A stretch of 64,000 nucleotides of DNA from NCBI RefSeq assembly GCF_000970025.1, contig NZ_CP009528.1, positions 3,831,168 to 3,895,167 on the forward strand, given 5' to 3'. Positions 37,112-45,883 of this stretch are shown here, piece after piece (within the stretch, counting starts at the first letter, position 1; the number at the start of each line of letters is the position of its first letter). A program made the position numbers and the translations under genes. The DNA is from Methanosarcina barkeri MS (lineage in GTDB: Archaea > Halobacteriota > Methanosarcinia > Methanosarcinales > Methanosarcinaceae). Under the pieces are notes generated by a model, which was not told where the DNA came from, ran no database searches, and worked only from the letters and a program-made list of their open reading frames with translations.

Positions 37112-37909
37112 TCAAATGTACGCACTGAGAACCTGCAAATGTTCCTGGTTAGTTGCGTACTTCGGCTCCTTGAGCGATGTACATTTATCAAGGGAAGTTT
37201 CTCCGCTCATGAGTTTTATGGCAAAAGTATAACAGCTCTGTTCGCCGCATTTACCGCAATTGGTCTGAGGCAGGTATTTGTAAAGCTCCATGGGTTCGAC
37301 CCTGACCTTTTCCCGAGGAGCCGGAGCAACACCCTTTGCAATAGCCTCATTGATGATACTTCTAAGACTTTCAAGCGCTTCTCTGGCCTCTGACTCATTT
37401 TTAATCATTGTCATGGTAACTTTTCCAGTACCGTAAACCGTTGTAAGCACTTCTCCTTTTTGCATTATCAGGGCGTTAATCTTGTCCGAGTATCTACCTC
37501 TGGGAAAGAGAGGTTCAAGAACTTTGAGGGTTCCACCAAGCGGGGGAGTCATATTTGCAATTACCCTGAATTTTGAGGAGTCTGCTATACAGGGTAAAAG
37601 CTGCCGGATTTCCGCAATTTCCACAGGTTTTGCCTGAGAGAGATCGGTGTTTTTTTGAGTATCTTTTTCTTCCTTGCCCTTCAGAAAATTTCTGCCGTAT
37701 TCACTTAATCTGACTGTTCCATCTCCTAATTCAATCAGGTTTGCCTGTTGCAGAAGCTTGAGATGGAAGTCGAGCATTGTCTTTCCTGCGGCTTCTGCGA
37801 CTTCTTCGGTACTTCTATCGCCATCTACAAGAAAGTTCATAATCTTCCTTCGGGTGGCATTAGACATAGCATTATTTACAAGTTTTATCTCATTCGGATT
37901 TCCAGGCAT
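37112..37909 (-). CDS. HTH regulator fused to a 4Fe-4S (CdhE/AcsC-type) domain
   Basis: The 265-residue protein begins with an ArsR-like winged helix (about 10-75: NATRRKIMNFLVDGDRSTEEV onward). A middle part follows, with a strand-rich domain GEVLTTVYGTGKVTMTMI (about 150-170). Near the C-terminus lies TNCGKCGEQSCYTFAIKL followed by a fourth cysteine (LDKC), the four-cysteine cluster motif found at the start of the corrinoid/Fe-S subunit of CO dehydrogenase/acetyl-CoA synthase. The combination suggests a redox- or metal-sensing transcription regulator. ATG 37909 is the start. It is monocistronic and next to an AT-rich gap. Confidence 0.85.
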   Translation of the reverse strand: MPGNPNEIKLVNNAMSNATRRKIMNFLVDGDRSTEEVAEAAGKTMLDFHLKLLQQANLIELGDGTVRLSEYGRNFLKGKEEKDTQKNTDLSQAKPVEIAEIRQLLPCIADSSKFRVIANMTPPLGGTLKVLEPLFPRGRYSDKINALIMQKGEVLTTVYGTGKVTMTMIKNESEAREALESLRSIINEAIAKGVAPAPREKVRVEPMELYKYLPQTNCGKCGEQSCYTFAIKLMSGETSLDKCTSLKEPKYATNQEHLQVLSAYI

Positions 37910-38262
37910 TTCTACACCCTTGTTATTCTATCGAATATAATTTCTCAAGATGTAACCATTATTTTTCCTGATAGCTACCACTATAAGACCACATTTTTTT
38001 CTCAAAAATGAAGTTAGTTCTTCGGATTATATAGAGTCTTCTAATCAATATGAAACTTACTTCATAAGAACATGGGAGCTGGATATCAAAAAAGATTGAT
38101 ATGAGATTTTAGAAAGATTCCAGAAACCGACATTTTAATATTTATCAACTATACACCTATCAATTATTCTTGATACTCATCATGCATGTTTTTAAAACTT
38201 GAATCTCAATATCGATTTATCATTTTTACAGAATACAATTGATTAAGTAAGGAGACAAGGAA
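37910..38262. other. AT-rich gap
   Basis: No gene is seen in these 350 bases. An AAGGAG word at 38249-38254 precedes the small frame described next. Confidence 0.45.
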
Positions 38263-38409
38263 TTGAAAAAAGAAAAAGATACATTGCCAAAAGAAACTAC
38301 AAAGAATCCAGAAGATGACGAAGAAGACCTGCTGTACACACATAAGCATGAAGATCGGGGAAACACTATGCACTGGAATAATGCTTTTTGCAGGAGACCA
38401 GGTCATTGA
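38263..38409 (+). CDS. Possible small acidic/basic protein, 48 residues
   Basis: A TTG start lies behind GTAAGGAG and opens a frame beginning LKKEKDTLPKETTKNPEDDE and ending with HWNNAFCRRPGH. The N-terminal words AAAGATACATTG and GAAGA-rich run are similar to DNA at 46337-46380, next to a detached poly-cysteine tail. It may be a small gene or a decayed fragment of the same family. There is no other evidence. Confidence 0.3.
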   Translation: MKKEKDTLPKETTKNPEDDEEDLLYTHKHEDRGNTMHWNNAFCRRPGH

Positions 38410-38479
38410 GATTGACACATGAACTGCCAGTAAAAGTGTAAGAAACAGGCTGCTTAATTTTAAAATACAGCTGCTTATA

Positions 38480-38560
38480 AGGCAAATTACCTGTAAGATA
38501 AATTACCTGAAAGTTAAATTGCCTGTAAAGATAAATTGCCTAAAAGGTAAATTGTCTGCA
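38480..38560. repeat. 17-bp imperfect tandem repeat
   Basis: About five units of the type GATAAATTGCCTGTAAA occur between the small frame and the AhpD-like gene. Confidence 0.75.
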
Positions 38561-38665
38561 ACTTTACAGTTTGAAGTAATTAAATTATAGCAGACCTTAT
38601 TTGAAATTTTTAAATTATACTGCAAATCACAAATTTATATAGTTATTAAGTAGGAGAGGATTTCA

Positions 38666-39025
38666 ATGTCATTTTTGGATGAAATGTTACCTGAAACTGC
38701 GGAAGCTTTTGGACAGATGAGAAATTCCATATTCAAAGATGGTTATCTGGATCTTAAAACCAAAGAACTTATAGCCATTGCCTCCTCTGTCCTTATGCGT
38801 TGTCAGTTTTGCGTTGATACACATTCGCAAAGAGCGATTGCTGCAGGAGCCACAAAGGAGGAAATTGCCGAAACGATTTCAGTAGCTATGTTTGTTGCTG
38901 CAGGCACACAGATAGGGTGGACAAACGTATACAAAGAAAATATATACGACAAAATCTTTGAAAAGGATAAGGGAGAAGAAGAGAAAGATAAGGAAGAAGA
39001 CTGTTGTTGCTGCTGTAAGGACTAA
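38666..39025 (+). CDS. AhpD/carboxymuconolactone decarboxylase-like protein with poly-Cys tail
   Basis: This is a 119-residue AhpD-fold protein with the redox motif CQFCVDTH (about 52-59), which in AhpD supports disulfide/peroxide chemistry. The C-terminal 25 residues are Glu/Lys-rich and end DCCCCCKD. A five-cysteine run is unusual and could bind arsenite or a soft metal. ArsM is the next gene. The start ATG 38666 follows AGGAGAGG. The same tail occurs as a detached remnant at about 46375. Confidence 0.88.
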   Translation: MSFLDEMLPETAEAFGQMRNSIFKDGYLDLKTKELIAIASSVLMRCQFCVDTHSQRAIAAGATKEEIAETISVAMFVAAGTQIGWTNVYKENIYDKIFEKDKGEEEKDKEEDCCCCCKD

Positions 39026-39075
39026 AAACCCAGTATTTTGTTTTTTTCAGGTTTCTTTTATTTCAGGTATCTATT

Positions 39076-39160
39076 AGATTTTTTATTTGGACTTTTTATT
39101 TAGATTTTTTATTTGGACTTTTTATTTAGATTTTTTATTTGGACTTTTTATTTGTATTTT
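39076..39160. repeat. 24-bp T-rich tandem repeat, three copies
   Basis: The unit AGATTTTTTATTTGGACTTT repeats with a short spacer just after the AhpD-like gene. The remaining gap up to 39519 is AT-rich with no gene. Confidence 0.8.
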
Positions 39161-39519
39161 TTCTTCTGCAGTTGCGAGATAATGTTAAAAACGTTTCTAA
39201 ACTGGGGGTTTAATTTGTAAAAATGGATTTTGGGATAGGTTCAATGAGTATTTATTGAACGAAATAAACCTTATTGAACGAAATAAACCTGAATTTTCTG
39301 ATAACAACTCAATTTTTTAGCTAGATCCGTCTGTTAATTCCGGTTCACACTTTCGATGTTTTTCTTCATTTGTGTTATCTGGTAAAATATTTATATCATA
39401 TACAATACTTGAATATATCAATATATTTTGATAATTGGAACCTTTTTTATACACACAAAGAAAGACCTGGAACTATATCAAGGACATGAATAACTCGAAT
39501 AAAAGAGAAGGCGATACCT

Positions 39520-40266
39520 GTGGATGCAAGTGAAAAAAAGCAAGTAATTAAAGAGAAATACGGAAAGATAGCAATGGTAGGTGGGTCCTGTTGTTCGAGT
39601 GGATGTTGTGGCGATTCGAGTGCGACAGACCTGTCAAAATCCATTGGTTATTCTGACAATGATATCAACGCTGTTCCAGACGCAAATCTGGGTCTTGGTT
39701 GTGGAAACCCAACAGCTTTTGCAGAATTAAAACCAAGCGATGTTGTACTAGATCTCGGCTCAGGCGCAGGATTTGACTGTTTCCTTGCTGCACAGAAGGT
39801 AGGGAAATCAGGAAAGGTTATTGGAGTTGATATGACTCAGGCTATGGTCGAAAAGGCAAAAGCAAATTCCCAGAAATACGGTTATACCAATGTCGAATTT
39901 CGTCTGGGAGATATAGAAGCTCTTCCGGTTGAGAGCGAATCAGTGGATGTTATTATCAGTAATTGCGTGATCAATCTTGCTCCAGATAAAGAAAAAGTTT
40001 TTAAAGAAGCCTTTAGAGTTTTGAAACCAGAAGGCGCAATGTATATTTCGGATATGGTTCTTCTGGCCGAGCTTCCCGAAAACCTGAAAAATGACAAAGA
40101 CTTGCTCACAGGCTGCCTTGCAGGTGCCTTGCTTAAGGAAGAGTATCTTGGGCTTTTAAAAAGAGCCGGATTTTTAGTTGAAGTTTTGAATGAAGATCTG
40201 GATATAAGCAAAAGACAATATAATGAGTTGCCTGCAGAGAGCTTAAAACTTAAAGCCTGGAAATAA
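39520..40266 (+). CDS. arsM: Arsenite S-adenosylmethionine methyltransferase
   Basis: ArsM methylates arsenite to less retained or volatile forms. The 248-residue protein has the SAM-binding motif [11 protein letters not shown] (about 74-84), and the family's cysteines in the N-terminal [11 protein letters not shown] run, GLGCGN (about 66-71) and SNCVINL. The family is defined by arsenic-binding cysteines at comparable positions. GTG 39520 follows GAAGG. It lies between the poly-Cys AhpD-like gene and the interrupted MtrA paralogue. The context with ArsR, ArsP and Acr3 genes supports an arsenic role. Confidence 0.9.
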   Translation: MDASEKKQVIKEKYGKIAMVGGSCCSSGCCGDSSATDLSKSIGYSDNDINAVPDANLGLGCGNPTAFAELKPSDVVLDLGSGAGFDCFLAAQKVGKSGKVIGVDMTQAMVEKAKANSQKYGYTNVEFRLGDIEALPVESESVDVIISNCVINLAPDKEKVFKEAFRVLKPEGAMYISDMVLLAELPENLKNDKDLLTGCLAGALLKEEYLGLLKRAGFLVEVLNEDLDISKRQYNELPAESLKLKAWK

Positions 40267-40510
40267 AAAAATTTCTACTTTTTTTTACTTTATAGATTGT
40301 AACTTTGGAGAAAACCATTTAACATGAAAAATTACTAAAAGGAGCTTTTACATGGCATGGCCTATAACTTCTGGCGATTATGTAGTAGGAGACCCAAAAT
40401 CTCCTGTGGCAGTAGTAACCCTTGCTTCTGACTATCGAAACTTGAATTTAAAAAACTACGCCATCTGCGGAACCTGTTTTACGGAAAATTTTGGAATTGA
40501 GAAGATAATA

Positions 40511-42226
40511 CGCACTTTCCGCAGTAAAATTTCTGGATTTTATATTTTCGAATCATACATTTACTTTTTATAAAATCTCATCCAATTTCACCTTGATGAC
40601 TCTCTCTCCCAGCTCTGAATCCACAACTCATCTTGGCCATTATGGCCTTATTGCTGGCGTATTTGACGAACTTGAAATTTCAGATTTGATTGACACTCTT
40701 CTTCCTAAGAAAAGTGGCCATAACATTTCTCATTCTACTGTTCTTAAGGCAATGTGCATTAACGGTTTAGGATTTACTGAACGTCGTCTTTACCTATTTC
40801 CTGCTTTCTTTGAAAACTTACCTACTGAAAGGTTACTGGGAGAAGGTGTTCTCCCAGAACACCTTAATGATGACGTTTTTGGCAGAACTCTGGACAAAAT
40901 CCATGAATATGGAGCAACTGAACTCTTCAACCATATAATTCTGCAAGCTATGAAACACGTTCCTATTAATCCTCGTTTTTGTCATTCAGATACTACAAAT
41001 TTCAGTGTTTATGGTGACTATGAAAACGATGATAACAGCAAAACTATCAACATTACTTATGGTCATCCTAAAGATAAGAGAGTCGATTTACTTCGTTTTT
41101 CTATTTCTATGGTTACTGATCAGAAAGGAATTCCTCTGTTTGTGAGAGCGTTAGATGGTAACAGTTCCGATAAGAAAGTTCTCATCAAAACCATAAAGGA
41201 AGTAACACAGAACCTGAATCTTGATCAGAGAGTCTATCATGTTGCAGACAGCGCATTTTATACTGAAAGTAATGTCAAAGAAATAGGAACTAGCGCTTTT
41301 TTCATATCGAGAGTACCTGCAACCATCAATGAATCAAAGGAATTATTGATAACAGACTTAATTCTGGAAACATGCTCTGATGAACGTTATTCTTGTTACG
41401 CTGTAAAATCCTGTTATGGTGGAATAGAACAGTTATGGGTTGTATTTTGTTCAGAGGAAATGAAAAAGAAGGAAGAGAAGACATTTGATGAAAAGATTCT
41501 TAAGGAGCTTGAAGCAACAGAAAAATCCCTTAAAAAGCTTTCTACTCTTGAATTTGCCTGTGAAGCTGATGCAAGAATAGCGTCTGAACAATGGTTGAAA
41601 GAGAATGAATTGTATGAATTCACGAAACTTGAGATAAAAACTAAATCACACAGACTTGAAAACAAGAAAGGAAGACCAAGGAAAGGTGAAGATGTACAGA
41701 CTTTTTACCTGATAGAAGCAGAGATAAAACACGATCAGGATAAATTACAGGAAAAAAGAGCAAAGTTAGGAAGGTTCATTCTTGCAACCAATGATCTGGA
41801 GTTGACTCCAGATCAACTCCTAAAGTACTATAAAGAACAGGGAACAGTTGAAAGAGGGTTCAGGTTCCTTAAGGATAAGAGTTTCAGAGTGTCTGAGGTA
41901 TATCTGAAAAAAGAATCCAGAATAGAAGCACTTGCAATGGTAATGGTTCTATGTTTGTTATTGTATTCAATAGCTGAGTGGAAACTGAGAACAAGATTGG
42001 AAGAAGCAAAAGAAGCTATCAGAAATCAGGTTAAGAAAAAAACACAGACTCCAACAATGAAATGGGTATTCTTTCTGTTCAGGAGAATAACAGAGTTAGA
42101 GATCGAAATTGAGGGAAAGAGGATAAAGAAGGTATTAAATCTGGATGAAGAAACAATTAAAGTGCTGAGATTGATGGGAGAAAAATACGAAAAATATTAT
42201 ATGTGAAAAAATAGTGCGGAAAGTAG
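40511..42226 (+). mobile_element. IS1634-family insertion sequence, 1716 bp
   Basis: The element is flanked by GATAATA at 40504-40510 and 42227-42233, a 7-bp target duplication. Its ends are CGCACTTTCCGCAG on the left and (reverse complement) CTACTTTCCGCACT on the right, sharing ACTTTCCGCA. It holds one intact transposase gene and appears complete, so it may still be mobile. Confidence 0.9.
40596..42206 (+). CDS. IS1634-family transposase
   Basis: The intact 536-residue transposase has an N-terminal DUF4277-type domain (LGHYGLIAGVFDELEISDLI) and a DDE core with HSDTTNFSVYGDY (first D), HVADSAFYTESN (second D) and the late GTVERGFRFLKD (E) segments. It ends just before the right terminal repeat. 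No frameshift is seen. The relic at 13025 is a decayed cousin. ATG 40596 is preceded by TTG 40593; no Shine-Dalgarno is visible. Confidence 0.93.
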   Translation: MTLSPSSESTTHLGHYGLIAGVFDELEISDLIDTLLPKKSGHNISHSTVLKAMCINGLGFTERRLYLFPAFFENLPTERLLGEGVLPEHLNDDVFGRTLDKIHEYGATELFNHIILQAMKHVPINPRFCHSDTTNFSVYGDYENDDNSKTINITYGHPKDKRVDLLRFSISMVTDQKGIPLFVRALDGNSSDKKVLIKTIKEVTQNLNLDQRVYHVADSAFYTESNVKEIGTSAFFISRVPATINESKELLITDLILETCSDERYSCYAVKSCYGGIEQLWVVFCSEEMKKKEEKTFDEKILKELEATEKSLKKLSTLEFACEADARIASEQWLKENELYEFTKLEIKTKSHRLENKKGRPRKGEDVQTFYLIEAEIKHDQDKLQEKRAKLGRFILATNDLELTPDQLLKYYKEQGTVERGFRFLKDKSFRVSEVYLKKESRIEALAMVMVLCLLLYSIAEWKLRTRLEEAKEAIRNQVKKKTQTPTMKWVFFLFRRITELEIEIEGKRIKKVLNLDEETIKVLRLMGEKYEKYYM

Positions 42227-42673
42227 GATAATAGTTAATGTGCTTTCAAATCCTCACATCAGTTGCCTGATTGTCTGCGGGAAGGAAAGTGAACATTTTG
42301 CCGGGCAGTCCCTGCTGTCACTTGCCGAAAATGGGGTTTCGACTTTCGGAGGGCCAAAAAAGATTGTCGGGTCCGAAGGAGTAATTCCTTACCTTAACGA
42401 AATTCCAGCGACTGCAATCTCTCGTTTTCTTAGGGAAATTGAAGTCATTGACCTTGTAGGGATAACCGACCCTTCGGTCATCCAACAGGCAATAGATTCC
42501 TGTAGTAGAAAAGAAAGAAACGAAGCTCCGGAGCTTTTCATGCCCGAAATTGATGAAAATAGCTGGAAGAAATATGAATCTCAGGTAAAGCAGAATGTAA
42601 TGTCCAAAATTAAAAGAGAATAAGATTCAAAGTTTTCAGCTTATAATTAAAAAGATCTAAAAAATAATCTCAT

Positions 42674-42800
42674 GAGCCTATCCCGAAACCAATTTCATTT
42701 TGAGATCAATAATGGTTCCAAACAATTATCAGAAGAAGGAAATTAATTACTTTCTTTATTCAATATTTGGCAATATAATTCAAAGTTTTAGGATAAGCTC
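42674..42800. mobile_element. MITE-like element, copy B
   Basis: Ends GAGCCTATCCCGAAACC and (reverse complement) GAGCTTATCCTAAAACT enclose 127 bp of non-coding DNA just after the split MtrA paralogue. Confidence 0.7.
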
Positions 42801-42861
42801 TTCATAACAAGTTTTTCACTTAACCATAAAGGAAAGAATTTCCTTTAAAGGAATTTGCCTC

Positions 42862-43225
42862 TTGAATATTAGATTGAATATTAGATTGAATATTAGATTG
42901 AATATTAGATTGAATATTAGATTGAATATTAGATTGAATATTAGATTGAATATTAGATTGAATATTAGATTGAATATTAGATTGAATATTAGATTGAATA
43001 TTAGATTGAATATTAGATTGAATATTAGATTGAATATTAGATTGAATATTAGATTGAATATTAGATTGAATATTAGATTGAATATTAGATTGAATATTAG
43101 ATTGAATATTAGATTGAATATTAGATTGAATATTAGATTGAATATTAGATTGAATATTAGATTGAATATTAGATTGAATATTAGATTGAATATTAGATTG
43201 AATATTAGATTGAATATTAGATTGA
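42862..43225. repeat. Perfect 12-bp satellite, about 30 copies
   Basis: TTGAATATTAGA repeats without a single change for about 364 bp, then ends in a short variant (TTGAAAATT). The frame would give a NIRL polypeptide, but there is no ribosome-binding site and no family match, so it is not taken as a gene. The perfect copies imply recent expansion or strong homogenisation. Confidence 0.97.
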
Positions 43226-43256
43226 AAATTAAAAAAGGAGAAAAATTTTTCCTCTT

Positions 43257-43577
43257 TTAAACTTCATTGAACTCGATGCTAATACTACCCGCTTTTTTTA
43301 CGAGAGATTTTGCAAGGAAACCACTTTCCAACCTGCAGAGATTGAGCACTGCACAGGGTACAAGACAGTTTGAGGAGCACTGTGCTTCCTGTGCTCTATC
43401 AATCACATAGTTGTTTTTGATATCCATAATTTCCATCATGGGAACTTCCATGTGAGAGAACTTCTTTATCTTTTCACATGGAGTTTCAATGTCAACAATA
43501 ATTTTATTTCCTTTTTTGCTTCCACGTATCTTGTGAACAAAACCACAGATATTAGAATTTACAGTAAATTCAGTCAA
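43257..43577 (-). CDS. DUF6951-type cysteine-rich protein
   Basis: This is a small soluble protein of 106 residues whose start TEFTVNSNICGFVHKIRG and later CEKIKKFSH, CSSNCLVPCAV and a C-terminal LAKSLV segment fit my memory of the DUF6951 family. It has seven cysteines in about 100 residues, suiting metal or arsenite binding. A TTG at 43577 is chosen as start because AAGGGTGA lies four bases upstream; longer starts up to 43637 have no family match. It is the last gene of the operon of ArsP-like permease, thioredoxin and DGC protein. Confidence 0.7.
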   Translation of the reverse strand: MTEFTVNSNICGFVHKIRGSKKGNKIIVDIETPCEKIKKFSHMEVPMMEIMDIKNNYVIDRAQEAQCSSNCLVPCAVLNLCRLESGFLAKSLVKKAGSISIEFNEV

Positions 43578-43662
43578 CTTGTCACCCTTAATTTGGTTAT
43601 TTAAGCTTCTGATTATTAAGATATATGGCCTTAGCAATGCATAATGTTAATTGAAACCGAGA

Positions 43663-44046
43663 TCATTCGGACTGCAGTATCTCAAAAGTTTTTTCTAGAG
43701 CTTCTGAGACTTCATTGTCCTTGAGATCCTTGTCTTTATTCTTTTTAATTCCTAACTCAGAAATTACAATATGTCGATCCACTTTAAAACCTGCAAGTTC
43801 AAGAGTTTTGCTTGCACAGTTCACCGGGCAGCCATCAATTGCAATTATCTTTTCTGAAGCCTCGGCGGATTTCATGAGTCCGGGAGCTCTAGCCCCGATT
43901 CCTACGGTACACATCATATTTCCAAAGTTTTGTTTTTCGAGTTCTATCGCGGCCTTATTTGAAAGTTGTCCCACATTTGAAGCCCCACTACATGGGAAAA
44001 TTGCCACATTTGCCGAACCACATGCACATTTTACCTCTTCTGCCAT
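43663..44046 (-). CDS. DGC-domain putative zinc-binding protein
   Basis: The 127-residue protein has the DGC-domain hallmarks: an N-terminal CACGSANVAIFPCSGASNVG region and the IDGCPVNCASKTLE motif (about 71-84) that names the family. Four to six cysteines could bind zinc or a soft metal. AAGGAG precedes ATG 44046. It lies between the small thioredoxin (67 bp before) and the DUF6951 gene in one operon. Its partner genes suggest a role in metal or arsenic handling. Confidence 0.88.
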   Translation of the reverse strand: MAEEVKCACGSANVAIFPCSGASNVGQLSNKAAIELEKQNFGNMMCTVGIGARAPGLMKSAEASEKIIAIDGCPVNCASKTLELAGFKVDRHIVISELGIKKNKDKDLKDNEVSEALEKTFEILQSE

Positions 44047-44113
44047 AATTTTATACTCCTTATTAGCTTGTTTTTTCTTATTTTAATTAATTGAATAGTG
44101 AACTATTCCTTTT

Positions 44114-44347
44114 TTATTGAGTAATCCATTTTCGAATATCTTTTTCGTCTGGAACCTTACCTGCAACTTTTACTTCTCCATCAATGGCAACTGCAGGAGT
44201 AACCATAACTCCGTAGTTCAGGATTTTTTCAATATCCTCAACTTTAATTACTTCAGCTTCTACGCCAGTCTGCTTCAGTACTTTTTCAATAATTTCTTTT
44301 GTTTTTTTGCATTTTGGACAACCAGTTCCGAGAATTTCGATCTTCAT
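44114..44347 (-). CDS. Small thioredoxin-like redox protein
   Basis: This 77-residue protein is of the MTH895/TM0996 type: active site GCPKCKKT (about 9-16) and the cis-proline segment VMVTPAVAIDG. Such proteins reduce disulfides and are often encoded next to ArsP or CcdA-type membrane proteins. GAGGT sits before ATG 44347. It could recycle the cysteines of the adjacent DGC and DUF6951 proteins or supply reducing power to the permease. Confidence 0.9.
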   Translation of the reverse strand: MKIEILGTGCPKCKKTKEIIEKVLKQTGVEAEVIKVEDIEKILNYGVMVTPAVAIDGEVKVAGKVPDEKDIRKWITQ

Positions 44348-44417
44348 TTGTTTAACCTCGTGTTTTGTTTTATCATTTTGATATTTATTTGTTTTTCAAG
44401 TTGTAGATACATTAATC

Positions 44418-45389
44418 TTAGAGAAGAATGTTAAATAGATATCCAGTAAATATTATCGATATCGTAACAATTAAAACAAAAGCTCCAATCAACTCTTTTT
44501 TAAGTACCTTCTTCAGGATAATCATTTCAGGAAGCGAAAGTGCAGTAACTGCCATAAGGAAAGCTAGAGCAGTGCCTACAGGAAGCCCTTTTCCAATAAG
44601 GCTTTCCACGATAGGGATCATACCCATAACGTTTGAGTATAGGGGCACCCCCATAACGACTGCAATTGGAACAGCAAGCAAATTGTCTTTCCCTGCATAT
44701 TGTGCAAGGATGCCTTCGGGAGCATATCCGTGGAAGATTCCTCCCAAAGTAACTCCAATAATTACGTATATCCAGACCTTTCCCACGATTTCTTTAACAT
44801 TGTCAAAGGCAATAGCAGCTCTTTCTTTTATTTTCAGAGATTCCTGCTCTATATTTTGATCACCGACCTTTATCTTGTAAACAAAATCAGCCACATATTT
44901 TTCCATTTTCAGAAGGCCTATTATGTACCCACCAAAAACTCCGAGCACAACACCTGATACTATATAGATCAAGGTTACTTTAAGGCCAATGGTGGCCCAC
45001 AGTGCAGCAACTGCAGCCTCATTTACCAGAGGTGAGGTAATAAGAAAGGAGAAAGTCACTCCGAGAGGGATTCCAGATTCAACAAAACCAATAAAAAGAG
45101 GTACTGATGAACAGGAACAGAAAGGTGTGACCACTCCTAGCATGGAGGCTAATAGATGATATTGCAATCCTGTTCTGCCTCCAAGGATTTTTCGGGTTTT
45201 TTCTGGAGTTACATAGGTCCTGATGTAGGAAACAACAAAAATCATTACATCCAGAAGAATAAAAATTTTCAGCACATCATAAATGATAAAGTTAACACTG
45301 GATGCAAGATGTGTGTCAGGTGCAATTTTAAACACCTCATATGTCAGTTTATCAGCAATCCATTGAAGAGGATAAAATATATCAACCAT
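44418..45389 (-). CDS. ArsP/DUF318-family permease
   Basis: This membrane protein of 323 residues has about eight hydrophobic segments. The first half contains TPFCSCSSVPLFIGF, the cysteine-rich motif of ArsP-type permeases that export organoarsenicals or other soft-metal species, and the second half the matching GVPLYSNVMGMIPI segment. GGAGGAT precedes ATG 45389. It starts the four-gene operon that runs down to 43257. The substrate may be an arsenical, but other permeases of the family handle copper or zinc. Confidence 0.9.
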   Translation of the reverse strand: MVDIFYPLQWIADKLTYEVFKIAPDTHLASSVNFIIYDVLKIFILLDVMIFVVSYIRTYVTPEKTRKILGGRTGLQYHLLASMLGVVTPFCSCSSVPLFIGFVESGIPLGVTFSFLITSPLVNEAAVAALWATIGLKVTLIYIVSGVVLGVFGGYIIGLLKMEKYVADFVYKIKVGDQNIEQESLKIKERAAIAFDNVKEIVGKVWIYVIIGVTLGGIFHGYAPEGILAQYAGKDNLLAVPIAVVMGVPLYSNVMGMIPIVESLIGKGLPVGTALAFLMAVTALSLPEMIILKKVLKKELIGAFVLIVTISIIFTGYLFNILL

Positions 45390-45883
45390 TTTGGATCCTC
45401 CATTATGTCACTTCTGTACCAATATTTCAATTCACAAATATATCAACATATAATGATATTTTATCGTATTTAAATATTTCCCTAGAGCTCAGAATATTTA
45501 ATTCATTTTGAACTCCATATACTTTTACTGATATCAATAGACTTTCCTGGAATCTTTTTGAGAATAACTCTGAAACTTCGCTGAATAAGAAAACAAATGC
45601 GGAATATAGAAACTTCCATGAAAAACTAGAGATGAAAGTTAGTTCGCTGATTGAAAAAAGAAAAACACCCTTCTTCGAGTAAATAGTTGGTCAGCTAAAA
45701 CAGCAAAGTTAATCAGCTAAAACAGCAAACATTCAGTTGATTGCTGAAGAAAAAGAAAAACAAGAAAACCTCATATAATGCAAAGAGGACACTGCTATTG
45801 TACAAATTCCTGAAAAAACGATTTAATTTACTCATAGCTTCCAAGGAATAGAATTTTTGAGTTTTTTATAATAATACAAAATC
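45390..45883. other. Operon leader and possible coding remnant
   Basis: The part next to the permease is AT-rich and holds a TATA-like run (about 45420-45475). On the plus strand around 45540-45681 a frame without start reads SLNKKTNAEYRNFHEKLEMK and stops, and more Lys/Glu-rich pieces follow to about 45776. This could be a decayed coiled-coil protein; nothing firmer can be said. Confidence 0.35.

Larger units (their letters stand above)
40352..42623 (+). pseudogene. MtrA-like corrinoid protein gene split by an IS
   Basis: The left part (40352-40510) reads MAWPITSGDYVVGDPKSPVA and YAICGTCFTENFGIEKII, and the right part from 42228 reads IIVNVLSNPHISCLIVCGKE through GGPKKIVGSEGVIPYLNEIP to the C-terminus at 42623. 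Together they match the A subunit of tetrahydromethanopterin S-methyltransferase, whose soluble part carries the corrinoid-binding histidine region. The joined protein would be about 182 residues and lacks the C-terminal membrane helix of true MtrA, so it is a cytoplasmic paralogue. Removing the IS with one GATAATA copy restores the frame exactly. It follows arsM by 85 bp. Confidence 0.88.

Noticed and set aside
42862-43225. CRISPR array
   Set aside because: The units are 12 bp and contiguous with no unique spacers, and there are no cas genes. None of the other arrays has repeat-spacer structure.
42862-43260. A 132-residue frame of NIRL repeats
   Set aside because: It follows from a perfect 12-bp satellite, has a TTG start without a ribosome-binding site and no family match, so it is treated as non-coding.
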